From Pseudomonas sp. N40(2020) (lineage in GTDB: Bacteria > Pseudomonadota > Gammaproteobacteria > Pseudomonadales > Pseudomonadaceae), in assembly GCF_014472415.1 (NCBI RefSeq), contig NZ_JACSZV010000008.1, positions 91,732 through 155,731 on the forward strand: a stretch of 64,000 nucleotides of DNA, read 5' to 3'. The position numbers and the translations under genes were made by a program. A model generated the notes under the pieces. It did no database searches. It was not told the DNA's origin and was given only the letters and a program-made list of their open reading frames with translations. Positions 1 to 9,879 of this stretch are shown here, piece by piece. Each line of letters starts with the position of its first letter. Within the stretch, counting starts at the first letter, position 1.

Positions 1-217
1 CACTCCAAAAATGCATCGCCCCGTTTTGTGCGTGTGCCCCGTTCTTAAAAATCCTTGAGCGGACTATAGCCAGCAGGTGGTACTGCTTGATCCCTCTAAA
101 GTGTGATTTGCAGCCGCCAACCACTCTGGAACAGTCCTTTCGCCAGTCCGACAGATGTCGGCACGGCAAGGATGGCTGATTTTTTCGATTTCACAAGCCA
201 AGCGCTTGCTTGGTGGG

Positions 218-245
218 TCTGGCGCGCCGTTTTCGGCGCGCCAGA
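218..245. terminator. perfect 12-bp hairpin downstream of the acyl-CoA ligase
   Basis: TCTGGCGCGCCG, a TTTT loop, then the exact reverse complement. It lies just past the 3' end of the leftward acyl-CoA ligase gene, so it may end or stabilise that transcript, although no clear U-tract follows on the minus strand. A second small palindrome (CCAAGCGCTTGG-like, about 197-216) lies next to it. Bases 1-217 otherwise hold nothing I can assign. Confidence 0.45.
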
Positions 246-250
246 GACAC

Positions 251-1933
251 TTAAAGTGTCGAGAGGAAGGTGCTGTTATTGGCCTGCCATTCGGTGATGT
301 CGAGGCGGATGCGCTTCTTGTCGAGCTTGCCAACGCTGGTCTTGGGAATTTCCGTAACAACGGCAATCTGGCTTGGAATCGCCCACTTGCTCAGGTGCCC
401 CAGTTCGACGAACGGCTTGAGGTGTTCCTTGAGCTCACGTGCCCCGATTTCATGACCTTCGCGGATCACCAGCAGGGCAAACGGGCGCTCGCCCCACTGC
501 GGATCGGCGATGCCCACCACTGCTACTTCGCGTACCGCCACATGACGGCTGATCAGGTCTTCGAGGTCGAGCGAAGAGATCCACTCGCCACCGGTCTTGA
601 TCACGTCCTTGATGCGGTCGCGGATGTCGATCACGCCCATGCTGTCGAGCGTCGCAACGTCACCGGTGTGCAGCCAACCGCCGGCCCACAGCTCGGCGCC
701 CTTCTGCGGCTCGTTGAAATAGCCTTCGGTCAACCACGGTGCGCGCAGCACCAGCTCGCCCTGAGTCTCGCCGTCCGCCGGGAGAAAGTTGCCCTCAGCA
801 TCGACGATGGCAGCTTCCACCAGCGGCCCCGGCACACCGGCCTTGATCCGATAAGTGGTGCGTTCGTCTTCGGTGCCAGCCATCAACTCATCGTTGAGGT
901 GCGCACATGAGACCAGCGGCCCGGTTTCCGACATGCCGTACGCGGCGGTGAGCTGAATGCCGCGAGCCTTGGCGGTTTCATACAAGGTGCGATTGAGTGC
1001 GCTGCCACCAATGACGATTTTCCAGCCGCCAAAATCGTTGCCCTGCGCACCTTTGGCGTTGAGCAGCATTTGCAGGATGGTCGGCACGCAATGGGAGAAT
1101 GTGACCTTCTCCTTGCGCCACAGCTCCACCAGAAACTCCGGGTCGTAACGTCCCGGGTAAACCTGCTTGAGCCCAAGCATGGTCGCCACGTAAGGCAGGC
1201 CCCAGGCGTGCACGTGAAACATCGGTGTGATCGGCATGTACACGTCGTTGGTGCCGAGCAGGCGCACGCTGTCGATCGAGCCCATGATCGTCGACACGCC
1301 CATCGTGTGCAGCACCAGTTGCCGATGGGTGAAGTACACGCCTTTCGGGTTGCCGGTGGTGCCGGTCGTATAGAACGTGGTGGCGACCGAGTTTTCGTCG
1401 AAATCCTGGAAATCGTACTGCGGACTGGCTGCGGCCAGCAGTTGCTCGTACTCGCCGACCAGATTTGGCAGCTCGGCGGTTTTTTCCGGCAGGTCGGTCA
1501 GCAGCAGGGTTTTGTCGACCGTGGTCAGGTGCGGCGCGATGGCCTGGTACAGCCCGACGAACTCGCTATTGACCAGCACAAAGCGGTCCTCGGCGTGGTT
1601 CATGGTGTAGAGAATCTGTTCCGGCGACAGACGCACATTGATGGTGTGGATCACCGCGCCGATCATCGGAATGGCAAACATGCATTCCAGGTAACGATGG
1701 CTGTCCCAGTCCATCACCGCCACGGTGTCACCGGCCTTGACTCCGGCAGCCGTCAGCACGTTGGCCAGCCTTGCGACACGCTCGATCAGGGTCGGATAGC
1801 TGTAGCGCAACTGGTCACGGTAGATGATCTCGCGGGTTTTCTCGTAACGGGCGCCGGACATCAACAGCCGTTTAATCAGCAATGGATACTGGTAAGCCCC
1901 ATCGGCCGGGGGAATGACGCGAGTCTGCAACAT
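251..1933 (-). CDS. fatty-acyl-CoA ligase (AMP-forming, medium/long-chain type)
   Basis: A 560-residue member of the ANL superfamily that activates a carboxylic acid as acyl-AMP and then transfers it to CoA, probably feeding beta-oxidation. The P-loop-like motif TTFYTTGTTGNPKG is near residues 185-200, the A5 motif AAYGMSETGP near 330, GWLHTGD near 415, and the C-terminal lysine motif SVGKLDKKRIR near 535. Length and motifs fit AlkK/FadD-like fatty acid:CoA ligases; the exact chain length cannot be read from sequence. The ATG has an AAGGGA ribosome site. The gene appears monocistronic, and the promoter should lie in the 145-bp gap before the next leftward gene. Confidence 0.85.
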   Translation of the reverse strand: MLQTRVIPPADGAYQYPLLIKRLLMSGARYEKTREIIYRDQLRYSYPTLIERVARLANVLTAAGVKAGDTVAVMDWDSHRYLECMFAIPMIGAVIHTINVRLSPEQILYTMNHAEDRFVLVNSEFVGLYQAIAPHLTTVDKTLLLTDLPEKTAELPNLVGEYEQLLAAASPQYDFQDFDENSVATTFYTTGTTGNPKGVYFTHRQLVLHTMGVSTIMGSIDSVRLLGTNDVYMPITPMFHVHAWGLPYVATMLGLKQVYPGRYDPEFLVELWRKEKVTFSHCVPTILQMLLNAKGAQGNDFGGWKIVIGGSALNRTLYETAKARGIQLTAAYGMSETGPLVSCAHLNDELMAGTEDERTTYRIKAGVPGPLVEAAIVDAEGNFLPADGETQGELVLRAPWLTEGYFNEPQKGAELWAGGWLHTGDVATLDSMGVIDIRDRIKDVIKTGGEWISSLDLEDLISRHVAVREVAVVGIADPQWGERPFALLVIREGHEIGARELKEHLKPFVELGHLSKWAIPSQIAVVTEIPKTSVGKLDKKRIRLDITEWQANNSTFLSTL

Positions 1934-2078
1934 AAGAATCCCTTTTCTGACTGCACGGTGTTAGGCGAAGAGTTTTGTACTCTAGATCGCTTATACGCCA
2001 GTCAAATCAGCCGAAGGAATGATTTGCACAGCCGTACAAATGCTAGCTTTGCGCCAGCATTTGCCGCTTTTCTATCGC

Positions 2079-2708
2079 TCAATGCATCTCGGTAAACGCG
2101 ATTTTCACGCCGAGAGCGATCAATACCGCACCCATGGTGCGGTCGAACCAGTGGCCCATGCGGGCGAAACCGGCGCGTACGCGTTGTTGGCTGAACAGCA
2201 TCGCCACCAGGCAGAACCAGACGGCCGTCGCGACAGCCAGATAAACGCCGTAACCGGCCTGCACCGATAGCGGCGTGTGCGGATTGATCACCACGGTGAA
2301 CAGCGACAGGAAAAACAGCGTGGCTTTCGGGTTCAGACCATTGGTCACGAAACCCGAGGTGAAGGCACCACGCGCTGTGCGAACACCCGCTTCCTTGTGC
2401 AAATCGTCGGTGACGGTTTTCGCCGGTTGCGCGCGCAAGGCCTTGAAGCCGATATACACGAGGTATGCGGCAGCCGCCCATTTCAAAGCGTTGAACAGGA
2501 CAATCGACTGCGACACGATCAGGCCGATGCCGAGTAGCGAATAACCCACATGCAGGAAAATCGCCGTGCCGACACCCAGTGCCGTCCATGTGCCCGCGCG
2601 GCGACCATGGGTCACGCTCTCGCGCACCACCACGGCAAAGTCCGGGCCGGGGCTGGCGACGGCCAGCAGGTGGATCAATGCAACGGTCAAGAACTCGGTC
2701 CAGTACAT
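2079..2708 (-). CDS. LysE/RhtB-family amino acid exporter
   Basis: A 209-residue inner-membrane protein with about six hydrophobic segments. The family signature near the N terminus reads ASPGPDFAVVVRES, matching the PGP motif of LysE/RhtB exporters of amino acids or homoserine lactones. I chose the ATG that begins MYWTEFLTVALIHLL because GGAG sits just upstream; a longer reading frame adds 24 charged residues without a ribosome site. The substrate is unknown. A second LysE-family gene lies at 52341-52973 and is only distantly similar. Confidence 0.85.
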   Translation of the reverse strand: MYWTEFLTVALIHLLAVASPGPDFAVVVRESVTHGRRAGTWTALGVGTAIFLHVGYSLLGIGLIVSQSIVLFNALKWAAAAYLVYIGFKALRAQPAKTVTDDLHKEAGVRTARGAFTSGFVTNGLNPKATLFFLSLFTVVINPHTPLSVQAGYGVYLAVATAVWFCLVAMLFSQQRVRAGFARMGHWFDRTMGAVLIALGVKIAFTEMH

Positions 2709-2799
2709 GGGGGCTCCTTTCGGCCAAGCGTAACGTTTTGTTTCATCTGGTAGGCTCGGCAGATTACGCCTTCCGTTCAACGCACAAAAGGTACAGTTG

Positions 2800-3765
2800 A
2801 TGACGAACCCGCGCCGCGCCGTATTCCTCGATCACCCTTCGCTGGATCTTGGCGATCTCGACCTCAGCCCGTTGCGCACCTGCTTCAGCGACCTGCAACT
2901 GTTCGCCCAGACCCTGCCGGAACAAGTGGCCGAACGCTTGCGGGGCGCAACAGTTGCGATCACCAACAAGATCAAGATCGACGCCGCCGCCATGGCCGCC
3001 AACCCGGATCTGAAACTGATCCTGATCACCGCCACCGGTACCAACAACGTCGATCTCGCGGCTGCTCGCGCCCATGGCATCACCGTATGCAACTGTCAGG
3101 GTTATGGCACCCCGTCGGTGGCGCAACACACGATCATGCTGTTGCTCAACCTCGCTACACGCCTGGCCGATTACCAGAAAGCCGTCGGTGAAGGCCGCTG
3201 GCAGCAGGCGAAACAGTTCTGTCTGCTCGACTACCCGATTGTTGAACTGGAAGGCAAAACCCTCGGGCTGCTCGGTCATGGTGAGTTGGGCGGCGCCGTC
3301 GCACGGTTGGCTGAAGCCTTCGGCATGCGCGTGTTGCTCGGGCAGATTCCGGGACGCCCTGCCCGGCCGGATCGCCTGCCGCTGGATGAACTGTTGCCAC
3401 AAATCGACGCCCTCACCCTGCACTGCCCGCTCAACGAGCACACCCGCCACTTCATCGGCGCCCGCGAACTGGCGTCAATGAAGCCCGGCGCGTTCGTGGT
3501 CAACACCGCCCGTGGCGGATTGATTGATGAACAAGCCTTGGCCGATGCCTTGCGCGCCGGTCATCTCGGCGGCGCTGCTACTGATGTACTCAGCGTCGAG
3601 CCGCCAACCCAAGGTAATCCGCTGCTGGCCGCCGACATTCCGCGCCTTATCGTCACGCCGCACAACGCTTGGGGCAGTCGCGAAGCCCGGCAGCGCATCG
3701 TTGGCCAATTGACCGAAAACGCCCAGGCGTTCTTCAGCGGTAAGGCGCTACGGGTCGTCAGTTGA
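2800..3765 (+). CDS. hprA: D-2-hydroxyacid dehydrogenase (hydroxypyruvate/glycerate type)
   Basis: A 321-residue NAD(P)-dependent D-isomer 2-hydroxyacid dehydrogenase. A substrate-domain start is followed by a dinucleotide fold beginning GKTLGLLGHGELGGAVARL, then NTARGGLIDEQAL, and the catalytic histidine in TPHNAWGSREAR near the C terminus. Position next to rsmC matches what I recall of PA4626, annotated as glycerate dehydrogenase, so reduction of hydroxypyruvate or glyoxylate is the best guess. A TTG codon directly precedes the chosen ATG. Confidence 0.82.
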   Translation: MTNPRRAVFLDHPSLDLGDLDLSPLRTCFSDLQLFAQTLPEQVAERLRGATVAITNKIKIDAAAMAANPDLKLILITATGTNNVDLAAARAHGITVCNCQGYGTPSVAQHTIMLLLNLATRLADYQKAVGEGRWQQAKQFCLLDYPIVELEGKTLGLLGHGELGGAVARLAEAFGMRVLLGQIPGRPARPDRLPLDELLPQIDALTLHCPLNEHTRHFIGARELASMKPGAFVVNTARGGLIDEQALADALRAGHLGGAATDVLSVEPPTQGNPLLAADIPRLIVTPHNAWGSREARQRIVGQLTENAQAFFSGKALRVVS

Positions 3766-3797
3766 TAAACTGCGGCACTTTTTTTTGAGGAGCAGTT

Positions 3798-4796
3798 ATG
3801 GATCCGCGCAGTGAAGTACTGCTTCGTCAGGCCGAGTTATTTCAGGGTTCACTGTTGTTGGCAGGCTTGCCTGCCGACGATTTGCTCGGGCGCCTGCCCA
3901 ACGCCTTTGGCTGGTGCTGGCACGCCGGCGACCAAGCCGCGCTCGACTCTCGCTTCGAAGGCCGCAGCCATTTTGGTGTGAACATTCCCGAGCGCGCGTT
4001 CGACAGCACTGTGGTGTTTTTGCCCAAGTCCAAGGACCTGACCGATTACGTCCTCAACGCCGTGGCCGCACGTCTGGCCGGTCGTGAAGTGTTTCTGGTC
4101 GGGGAAAAACGCAGCGGCATCGAAGGCGCCTCCAAGCAACTCAACCCGTTCGGCAAGCCACGTAAACTCGACAGCGCACGTCACTGCCAACTGTGGCAAG
4201 TGACGGTCGCTAATGCCCCTGAAGCCAAATCGCTGGAAAGTCTGGCGCAAACCTATGAATTGCCGCTGGCCGAAGGCCCGTTGAAAGTCATCAGCCTGCC
4301 GGGTGTGTTCAGCCACGGTCGACTGGATCGCGGCAGTGCCTTGCTGCTGGAGCATCTGGACAAACTGCCAAGCGGTCATTTGCTCGACTTCGGTTGTGGC
4401 GCAGGTGTATTGGGCGCTGCGGTCAAACGTCGCTATCCGCACAATCAGGTGACATTGCTCGACGTCGACGCGTTTGCCGCCGCCAGCAGCCGTCTGACCT
4501 TGGCGGCCAACGGTCTGGAAGCCGACGTGCTGACCGGCGACGGGATCGATGCGGCGCCCATGGGTTTGAGCGCCATTCTGAGCAATCCCCCGTTCCATGT
4601 CGGCGTGCATACCGACTATTTCGCTACCGAAAATTTGCTGCGAAAAGCGGCCAAACATCTGAAAAACGGCGGCGAACTGCGCTTGGTCGCGAACAGTTTC
4701 CTGAAGTATCAACCACTGATCGAAGAGCATCTTGGGGTCTGTGCGATCAAGGCCGAAGGCAATGGCTTCCGGATTTACCGGGCCAAACGCGGCTGA
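3798..4796 (+). CDS. rsmC: 16S rRNA (guanine-1207-N2) methyltransferase RsmC
   Basis: A 332-residue SAM-dependent methyltransferase that modifies G1207 of 16S rRNA. It has the RsmC two-domain plan: a degenerate N-terminal methyltransferase-like half and a catalytic C-terminal half with [15 protein letters not shown] near residue 195 and the base-methylation motif LSNPPFH near 258. The ATG follows a strong GAGGAG ribosome site. It starts 32 bases after hprA and may be cotranscribed with it. Length is normal for the family. Confidence 0.9.
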   Translation: MDPRSEVLLRQAELFQGSLLLAGLPADDLLGRLPNAFGWCWHAGDQAALDSRFEGRSHFGVNIPERAFDSTVVFLPKSKDLTDYVLNAVAARLAGREVFLVGEKRSGIEGASKQLNPFGKPRKLDSARHCQLWQVTVANAPEAKSLESLAQTYELPLAEGPLKVISLPGVFSHGRLDRGSALLLEHLDKLPSGHLLDFGCGAGVLGAAVKRRYPHNQVTLLDVDAFAAASSRLTLAANGLEADVLTGDGIDAAPMGLSAILSNPPFHVGVHTDYFATENLLRKAAKHLKNGGELRLVANSFLKYQPLIEEHLGVCAIKAEGNGFRIYRAKRG

Positions 4797-4854
4797 AGTT
4801 TCTTTTCAAAAAGAGGCTTGCTCTATCGGATTTGCCTAGGCAGAATCCGCTCCG

Positions 4855-5052
4855 TCCTAGGGGAGTAGTCTCCCACGAGCGCCAAGCTCGTCCGGCATAC
4901 GTCAACATACTTGATCCTCAGATCATGGCGTATGCGACCCAAGCGTCCGCACCAGACGGATCGCAGGGTTTGACAAGACCTATGACACGCACACCTTACC
5001 CGGGGCGGGAAGGCTGTACGTGTCATAGCCGTGTCGACCCGCCCCTTAGGAA
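4855..5052 (+). promoter_or_regulatory. yybP-ykoY (Mn2+-sensing) riboswitch
   Basis: The 5' conserved block AGGGGAGTAG at about 4858 and the partner block CGTCAACATACTTGA at about 4900 match the two metal-binding loops of the yybP-ykoY family. A three-way-junction layout and a long stem (CTATGACACG paired with CGTGTCATAG, 4979-5027) follow. The element runs up to the start of a GDT1-family exporter gene, the classic target class of this Mn riboswitch. I expect it to raise expression of that gene when Mn2+ is high. The exact 3' border and the on/off expression platform are not resolved by eye. Confidence 0.85.
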
Positions 5053-5059
5053 AATCCTG

Positions 5060-5644
5060 ATGCTGGACTCGTTACTCGTTCCCACCGCAATCGTTGCCTT
5101 GGCCGAAATCGGCGACAAGACGCAACTGCTCGCGCTGATTCTCGCCGCTCGCTTCCGCAAACCCTGGCCGATCATTGCCGGGATTGTCGCCGCGACCTTG
5201 GCCAACCACGCAGCAGCCGGTGCGGTCGGTGCCTGGTTCGGCAGTTTCTTCTCGGATTCGGTGCTGCACTGGATTCTCGCCGCGAGCTTCGCTGCCACTG
5301 CGCTGTGGACACTGGTCCCGGACAAGATGGATGACGATGAAGCGAGCACCGCGCGCAAGTTCGGACCGTTTCTGACCACGCTGATCGCGTTCTTCCTTGC
5401 GGAAATCGGTGACAAGACGCAGATCGCCACGGTGATGCTGGCGGCGCAATATCCTGAGTTGTGGCTGGTGATTATCGGCACCACCCTGGGCATGTTGATT
5501 GCCAACGTGCCGGTGGTATTGGCGGGTAACTTTGCCGCAGACAAACTGCCGCTGACCCTGATCCGTCGCCTGGCGGCTTCGGCATTCCTGATTCTGGCGA
5601 TCGTTGCGGTGTACAAGGCGATGCAGAGCAGTGGCTGGGTTTAA
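5060..5644 (+). CDS. TMEM165/GDT1 (UPF0016) family Mn2+ exporter
   Basis: A 194-residue membrane protein with two internal repeats, each carrying the family hallmark acidic motif: ALAEIGDKTQLLALIL near residue 13 and FLAEIGDKTQIATVM near 115. Members (MneA, Gdt1, TMEM165) export Mn2+ or exchange Ca2+/Mn2+ for protons. The start MLDSLLVPTAIV follows AGGA and the riboswitch directly; longer in-frame extensions run through the riboswitch and are not coding. Control by the riboswitch supports a manganese role. Confidence 0.88.
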   Translation: MLDSLLVPTAIVALAEIGDKTQLLALILAARFRKPWPIIAGIVAATLANHAAAGAVGAWFGSFFSDSVLHWILAASFAATALWTLVPDKMDDDEASTARKFGPFLTTLIAFFLAEIGDKTQIATVMLAAQYPELWLVIIGTTLGMLIANVPVVLAGNFAADKLPLTLIRRLAASAFLILAIVAVYKAMQSSGWV

Positions 5645-5660
5645 ACATGCCAACACCGCT

Positions 5661-5685
5661 CGTTCCCACGCAGAGCGTGGGAACG
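5661..5685. repeat. short palindromic repeat, solo copy
   Basis: CGTTCCCACG, loop CAGAG, CGTGGGAACG. This is the same unit that forms each end of the 104-bp element at 19293-19396. It sits between the convergent exporter and protease genes, where it could also act as a transcript-end hairpin. Confidence 0.75.
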
Positions 5686-5711
5686 ATCACCACCTCTAGG
5701 CTAAGTCCGAC

Positions 5712-6530
5712 TCAGGACTTCGGTGCTTTCTCGTACAGCGGCATGACTTTCGGAATCGCCGCCTGCAACGAAGCAATACGGCTGGTCGACGCCGGGTGAG
5801 TGCTCATGAACTCCGGTGGCGAACCTTCCGAGGCCTTGCTCATCTTGTTCCACAGGGTGATCGCCGCGTTCGGGTTGTATCCGGCACGGGCGGCCAGTTC
5901 CAGCCCGATCAGGTCGGCTTCGTTTTCGTTGGCACGGCTGTTAGGCAAGGTCATGCCGTAGTTGGCCACGGTGTCGGCCAGCGCCAGGCTGTCCTGACCC
6001 AAGCCAAACAAAGCACCCGCACCCTGCTTGGCCATCTCCATACCGTATGCCTTGGACATCGCTTCACGACCATGCTCGCGCAAGGCGTGGGCGATTTCAT
6101 GGCCCATGACTGCGGCGATTTCATCGTCGGTCAGTTTCAGGCTGTCGATCAGCCCGGTGTAGAAAATGATCTTGCCGCCGGGGCCGCAGTTGGCGTTGAG
6201 CTCATCGCTCTTGATCAGATTGACTTCCCATTTCCACTGAGCGGCATCCGGACGGAAGTTCGGCGCCTGGGCGATCAGGCGGTTGGCAATGGCCTGAACC
6301 CGCTTGGCTTCCGGGCTGGTCTTGTCCAGCACGCCTTTGCTCGATGCTTCGCCGACGGTCTTCTGATACGACTGGGCATACATCTGGTCGACCTCTTGCG
6401 AGGACAGCATGCTGAACATGTACTGCTTGCGCTCCACGCCCACGGCGCCGCCGCTGGTGGTGTTGACCGACTGACAACCGGCCAGCAACAGCGCTGCGCT
6501 CAGTGCACTTACAACCAATGTCTTGTTCAT
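5712..6530 (-). CDS. M48-family zinc metalloprotease, lipoprotein
   Basis: A 272-residue predicted lipoprotein: signal MNKTLVVSALSAALLLAGCQ with the lipobox cysteine at residue 20, then a peptidase M48 domain containing the zinc motif MGHEIAHALREH (HExxH) around residue 133 and a downstream ENEADLIGL glutamate ligand motif. It resembles LoiP/YcaL-type periplasmic proteases that act in outer-membrane protein quality control. The start was set at the lipoprotein signal, preceded by GGGAG; the frame extends 26 codons further upstream without support. Confidence 0.87.
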   Translation of the reverse strand: MNKTLVVSALSAALLLAGCQSVNTTSGGAVGVERKQYMFSMLSSQEVDQMYAQSYQKTVGEASSKGVLDKTSPEAKRVQAIANRLIAQAPNFRPDAAQWKWEVNLIKSDELNANCGPGGKIIFYTGLIDSLKLTDDEIAAVMGHEIAHALREHGREAMSKAYGMEMAKQGAGALFGLGQDSLALADTVANYGMTLPNSRANENEADLIGLELAARAGYNPNAAITLWNKMSKASEGSPPEFMSTHPASTSRIASLQAAIPKVMPLYEKAPKS

Positions 6531-6792
6531 TAAAAAGCTCCCTGAAAACCTGTCGCGTATCGTAGGCGGGTAATTGTATCGGCGCCAGATACAACGGACG
6601 TGTTGCACCGACTTTCAGAAGTTTCCCACCCGCGCTGTCGTAAAAAATTCACAGCGACCGGCAAGCCCCGGCAACTACGTCGCATACCGATCCATTTGCG
6701 ACATCCCCGCCTGATCACGCCTTGCACCACTCATGGCTCATTGCCCGCTGCCGATACAACAGCGCAGACGTCCTCTTGCGTGCGGAGCTCCC

Positions 6793-8934
6793 ATGAAGTT
6801 CAAGTCGATCCAGTTTTCCGTTGCCGCTCTGGCCGGCGCCATCGTTCTCAGCGTGGTCGCCGCGCTGGTGTTATATGCGCTGTTCTCCGGCGCCCGCACC
6901 CAAGAGATGGTGCAGCAGCGCACTCAGGCCCAGTTCGAGCAAGTCATCGAACAGCGCCTGACTTCGCTGGCGCAGACCCAGGTCAGCCAGATCCAGCGCG
7001 AACTCGAAGCGCCGTTGTTGATTGCCGGTGGGCTGGTGCGGGTCAATGCCCTGCTCGGCGCGCCGGGTGCCGATGGCCAGCCGCGACTGACCGTCAGCCG
7101 TGAGCAACTGATCAGCCTGATCAAAGAAAACGTCGAAAAGAACCCGAAGATTCTGGGTACTTACATCGGCTGGGAAAAAAACGCACTGGACCACAATGAC
7201 GCAGCCTACGTCGGCACTAGCGTAGTCGGTATCGATTCGGCCAACGGGCGCTTCCTGCCATGGTGGTTCCGCAATGACGACGGCACCCTGGGCCTGGACA
7301 AACTGGTGGACGTCGACGACCAGAAAGTCCTGTCCACCGGCGTGCGTGCCAGCGAGTACTACCTGTGCTCGAAAGAGAGTAAAAAATCCTGCGTGATCGA
7401 TCCGGCGCCCTACAAGGTCGGCGACAAGATCGTCATGCTCGCCTCGTTTATTGAACCGATCATGCTCGACGGCGCGTTCCAGGGCATCGTTGGCGCCGAC
7501 CTGTCGGTGAACTTCATTCAGGAAATGCTCCTCGCTGCGAACCAGAAGCTGTACAGCGGCGCCGGGCAAATGGCCCTGGTCGGCAGCAACGGGCGGATCG
7601 TTGCCTACACCAAGGACCCGAGCAAATTCGGCGAGAAGGTCAGCGACATTCTCGACGCCGAGCAGATCGCCAACATGGCCAATCTCAAGCGCGGCGAAGT
7701 CACCTACTCCGTCGACAAGGACAAGGGCCGGATCGAACTGTACCTGCCGTTCGGCATCGGCCAGACCGACGCACGCTGGACGCTGATGCTGCAACTGCCG
7801 CTCGACGCGGTGATGGCCGACTTGCAGAAACTGCAGGCCGACCTCGACGCCCAGCGCAAATCCGACACCTTCGGCATGGCCATGGTCGGCCTGATCATTG
7901 CCGGCATCGGCCTGCTGGTGATCTGGCTGGTGGGCCACGGCATCGCCCGACCGCTGAAGCAAATGGTCGCCATGCTGGATGACATCGCTCAGGGCGAAGG
8001 TGATCTGACGCGTCGTTTGAGCAGTGATCGCAGCGATGAACTGGGCTCGATCGCCAAGGGCTTCAACACTTTCCTGAGCAAGTTGCAGGCGATGATCACG
8101 CAAGTGGTGACGTCGGTGCAGAGCGTCAGTGATTCTTCCGAACACACGGCCGACATCGCGATTCGCACCAACATCGGCATACAGAAACAAATGGCCGAGA
8201 TCGAGCAGGTCGCCACTGCCGTGCACGAAATGACCGCTACCGCGCAGGACGTCGCGCGCAATGCGACCCAGGCTGCGCAAGCCGCCAGTCATGCCGATCA
8301 GGCCGCCAGCCAGGGCATGCAGATCGTCCGTGATACTTCGAATTCGATTGGCGTGCTAGCTGTGGAAATCGGCAAGGCTGTGGACGTGGTGCAAACACTG
8401 GCCAAGGACAGCGAGAACATCAACGCGATCCTTACCGCGATTCGCGGGATTGCCGAGCAAACCAACCTGTTGGCGCTTAACGCGGCCATCGAGGCGGCGC
8501 GCGCCGGGGAACAGGGTCGTGGTTTTGCCGTGGTCGCGGACGAAGTGCGCAATCTGGCGCAGAAGACCCAGAAAGCCACCGAAGAAATCCAGTCCATGAT
8601 TCAGCAACTGCAACAAGGCACCCGCGACGTGGTGCGGGTCATGGAAGACAGCCAGAATCGCACCGACGAAAGCGTGCAGCACGCGGCAAAAGCGGCCGAG
8701 GCGCTGGAGACGATTACTCAGGCAGTGTCGGTGATCAATGACATGAACACGCAGATTGCCAGTGCGGCCGAGGAGCAGAGTGCGGTCGCCGATGACATCA
8801 ACCGCAACGTGATCAATATCGGGCAAGTGGCCAATGAAGTGGCGGGCGGCGCGGATGAGTCGAGTTCGGCGAGTGCCGATCTGACCAAATTGGCGGAGCA
8901 ACAGCGACGGTTGATCAATCAGTTCAAGGTCTGA
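6793..8934 (+). CDS. methyl-accepting chemotaxis protein with dCache sensor
   Basis: A 713-residue transducer: TM1 at about residues 10-30, a large periplasmic double-Cache domain to about 355 (contains [13 protein letters not shown] and the later strand repeats), TM2 at about 359-381, HAMP, and a cytoplasmic signalling hairpin whose tip [20 protein letters not shown] is near 566-585. The position matches what I recall as PA4633. The N terminus and sensor resemble TlpQ/McpU, which bind polyamines or histamine, but that ligand call is only a suggestion. The ATG at MKFKSIQ follows GGAG. Confidence 0.88.
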   Translation: MKFKSIQFSVAALAGAIVLSVVAALVLYALFSGARTQEMVQQRTQAQFEQVIEQRLTSLAQTQVSQIQRELEAPLLIAGGLVRVNALLGAPGADGQPRLTVSREQLISLIKENVEKNPKILGTYIGWEKNALDHNDAAYVGTSVVGIDSANGRFLPWWFRNDDGTLGLDKLVDVDDQKVLSTGVRASEYYLCSKESKKSCVIDPAPYKVGDKIVMLASFIEPIMLDGAFQGIVGADLSVNFIQEMLLAANQKLYSGAGQMALVGSNGRIVAYTKDPSKFGEKVSDILDAEQIANMANLKRGEVTYSVDKDKGRIELYLPFGIGQTDARWTLMLQLPLDAVMADLQKLQADLDAQRKSDTFGMAMVGLIIAGIGLLVIWLVGHGIARPLKQMVAMLDDIAQGEGDLTRRLSSDRSDELGSIAKGFNTFLSKLQAMITQVVTSVQSVSDSSEHTADIAIRTNIGIQKQMAEIEQVATAVHEMTATAQDVARNATQAAQAASHADQAASQGMQIVRDTSNSIGVLAVEIGKAVDVVQTLAKDSENINAILTAIRGIAEQTNLLALNAAIEAARAGEQGRGFAVVADEVRNLAQKTQKATEEIQSMIQQLQQGTRDVVRVMEDSQNRTDESVQHAAKAAEALETITQAVSVINDMNTQIASAAEEQSAVADDINRNVINIGQVANEVAGGADESSSASADLTKLAEQQRRLINQFKV

Positions 8935-8949
8935 AAAACGAAGAGCCCC

Positions 8950-9573
8950 TCACCCCGGAGTCAAACACTCCGGTCCATTGAGCTTCGGATCATTCACCAG
9001 ATTCGCCAACACCCGCTCGCGCAACGCGGCGGGTTCACTGGCCAGCAGCGCCTGCAAGGTATGCAGCGGCGTCTCGGGATCGAGCCAGGCCGCCTGCCCC
9101 GCCTCATCCAGAATCAACGGTCGTCGCTGACTGGCCGCTGACTGAGTGATCACCGCCGTGCTCAGCCACACCTGCTCCTGCACCGGATACGCTTCCCAGA
9201 TCGCCGCAAAAAACAGCGAAGAGCCCTCACCCGGCGTCAGCCAGTACGGGCGCTTGCGCTGGGTCCCGCGCCATTCATAAAAACCGTTGGCCGGCAGCAG
9301 GCAACGACGCAGACGCAAGGCTTCACGAAACATCGGCTGCTCGGCCACCGTTTCCGCCCGGGCGTGGGCCGGGGTACGCGACAGATCGGTCAGCCACGGC
9401 GGCGTCAGCCCCCAGCGCGCACGGGCCAGAGTGCGTTCGCCATCTTCACCGGCACGCAGCATCAACACCGAATCGTTGGGGGAAATGTTCCACTGCGCCA
9501 GTTGATCGGCGGGAAAACCTGGCAGCGCCGCGAAGTCGCGGTTCCAGCGAAACAGGGCATAACGTCCACACAT
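8950..9573 (-). CDS. divergent SRAP (HMCES/YedK-like) protein
   Basis: A 207-residue SOS-response-associated peptidase fold protein. The family protects abasic sites in single-stranded DNA by a thiazolidine crosslink through Cys2. Here MCGRYALF keeps Cys2, and NGFYEW keeps the glutamate equivalent to YedK Glu105. However, the usual NAR.ET segment reads HARAET, and the usual HDRRP segment reads SQRRP, so residues equivalent to Asn75 and His160 appear changed. It may be a specialised paralogue. It lies 36 bases downstream of a DUF2007 gene on the same strand. Confidence 0.82.
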   Translation of the reverse strand: MCGRYALFRWNRDFAALPGFPADQLAQWNISPNDSVLMLRAGEDGERTLARARWGLTPPWLTDLSRTPAHARAETVAEQPMFREALRLRRCLLPANGFYEWRGTQRKRPYWLTPGEGSSLFFAAIWEAYPVQEQVWLSTAVITQSAASQRRPLILDEAGQAAWLDPETPLHTLQALLASEPAALRERVLANLVNDPKLNGPECLTPG

Positions 9574-9609
9574 GGGGCAACACGTCTCACAAATAAAACG
9601 AACGTCAGC

Positions 9610-9870
9610 CTAACAGACCAGCGTACCGGGGAAGCTCTCCGGTTCATCGCCGGGTAGCGGCAGCGCGGCATTGTACGCGGTGATCAGTTCAAGCGCGTAT
9701 TCGGCCTTATCATTGTCGACCGACAGCCCCAACAGGCCAAAGATCGGCAACTCGCCCGTGCCGCCGAGCAGATCCCGCCCCATCAGGTGCGCCTCGATGC
9801 CTTCGCTGGCAAGCATGCCCTTGAGCATCTCGCCTTCCATCAGGTTTTCCGGCTCGTAGATTCGCTGCAT
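9610..9870 (-). CDS. DUF2007 domain protein
   Basis: An 86-residue soluble protein: MQRIYEPENLMEGEMLKGMLASEGIEAHL matches the DUF2007 (putative signal-transducing) fold, where a short ferredoxin-like domain of unknown function is expected. It is 9 bases downstream of the CPxCG small protein gene, so the two are probably one transcript. No catalytic residues can be named. Confidence 0.8.
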   Translation of the reverse strand: MQRIYEPENLMEGEMLKGMLASEGIEAHLMGRDLLGGTGELPIFGLLGLSVDNDKAEYALELITAYNAALPLPGDEPESFPGTLVC

Positions 9871-9879
9871 GGGCGCCCC

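Noticed and set aside
4394..5059. In-frame upstream extension of the GDT1-family gene
   Set aside because: It crosses rsmC out of frame and the riboswitch; the protein family starts at MLDSLLVPT (5060).
7550..7555. TGTACA inside the first chemoreceptor gene
   Set aside because: Single box within codons for Leu-Tyr-Ser, no promoter context.
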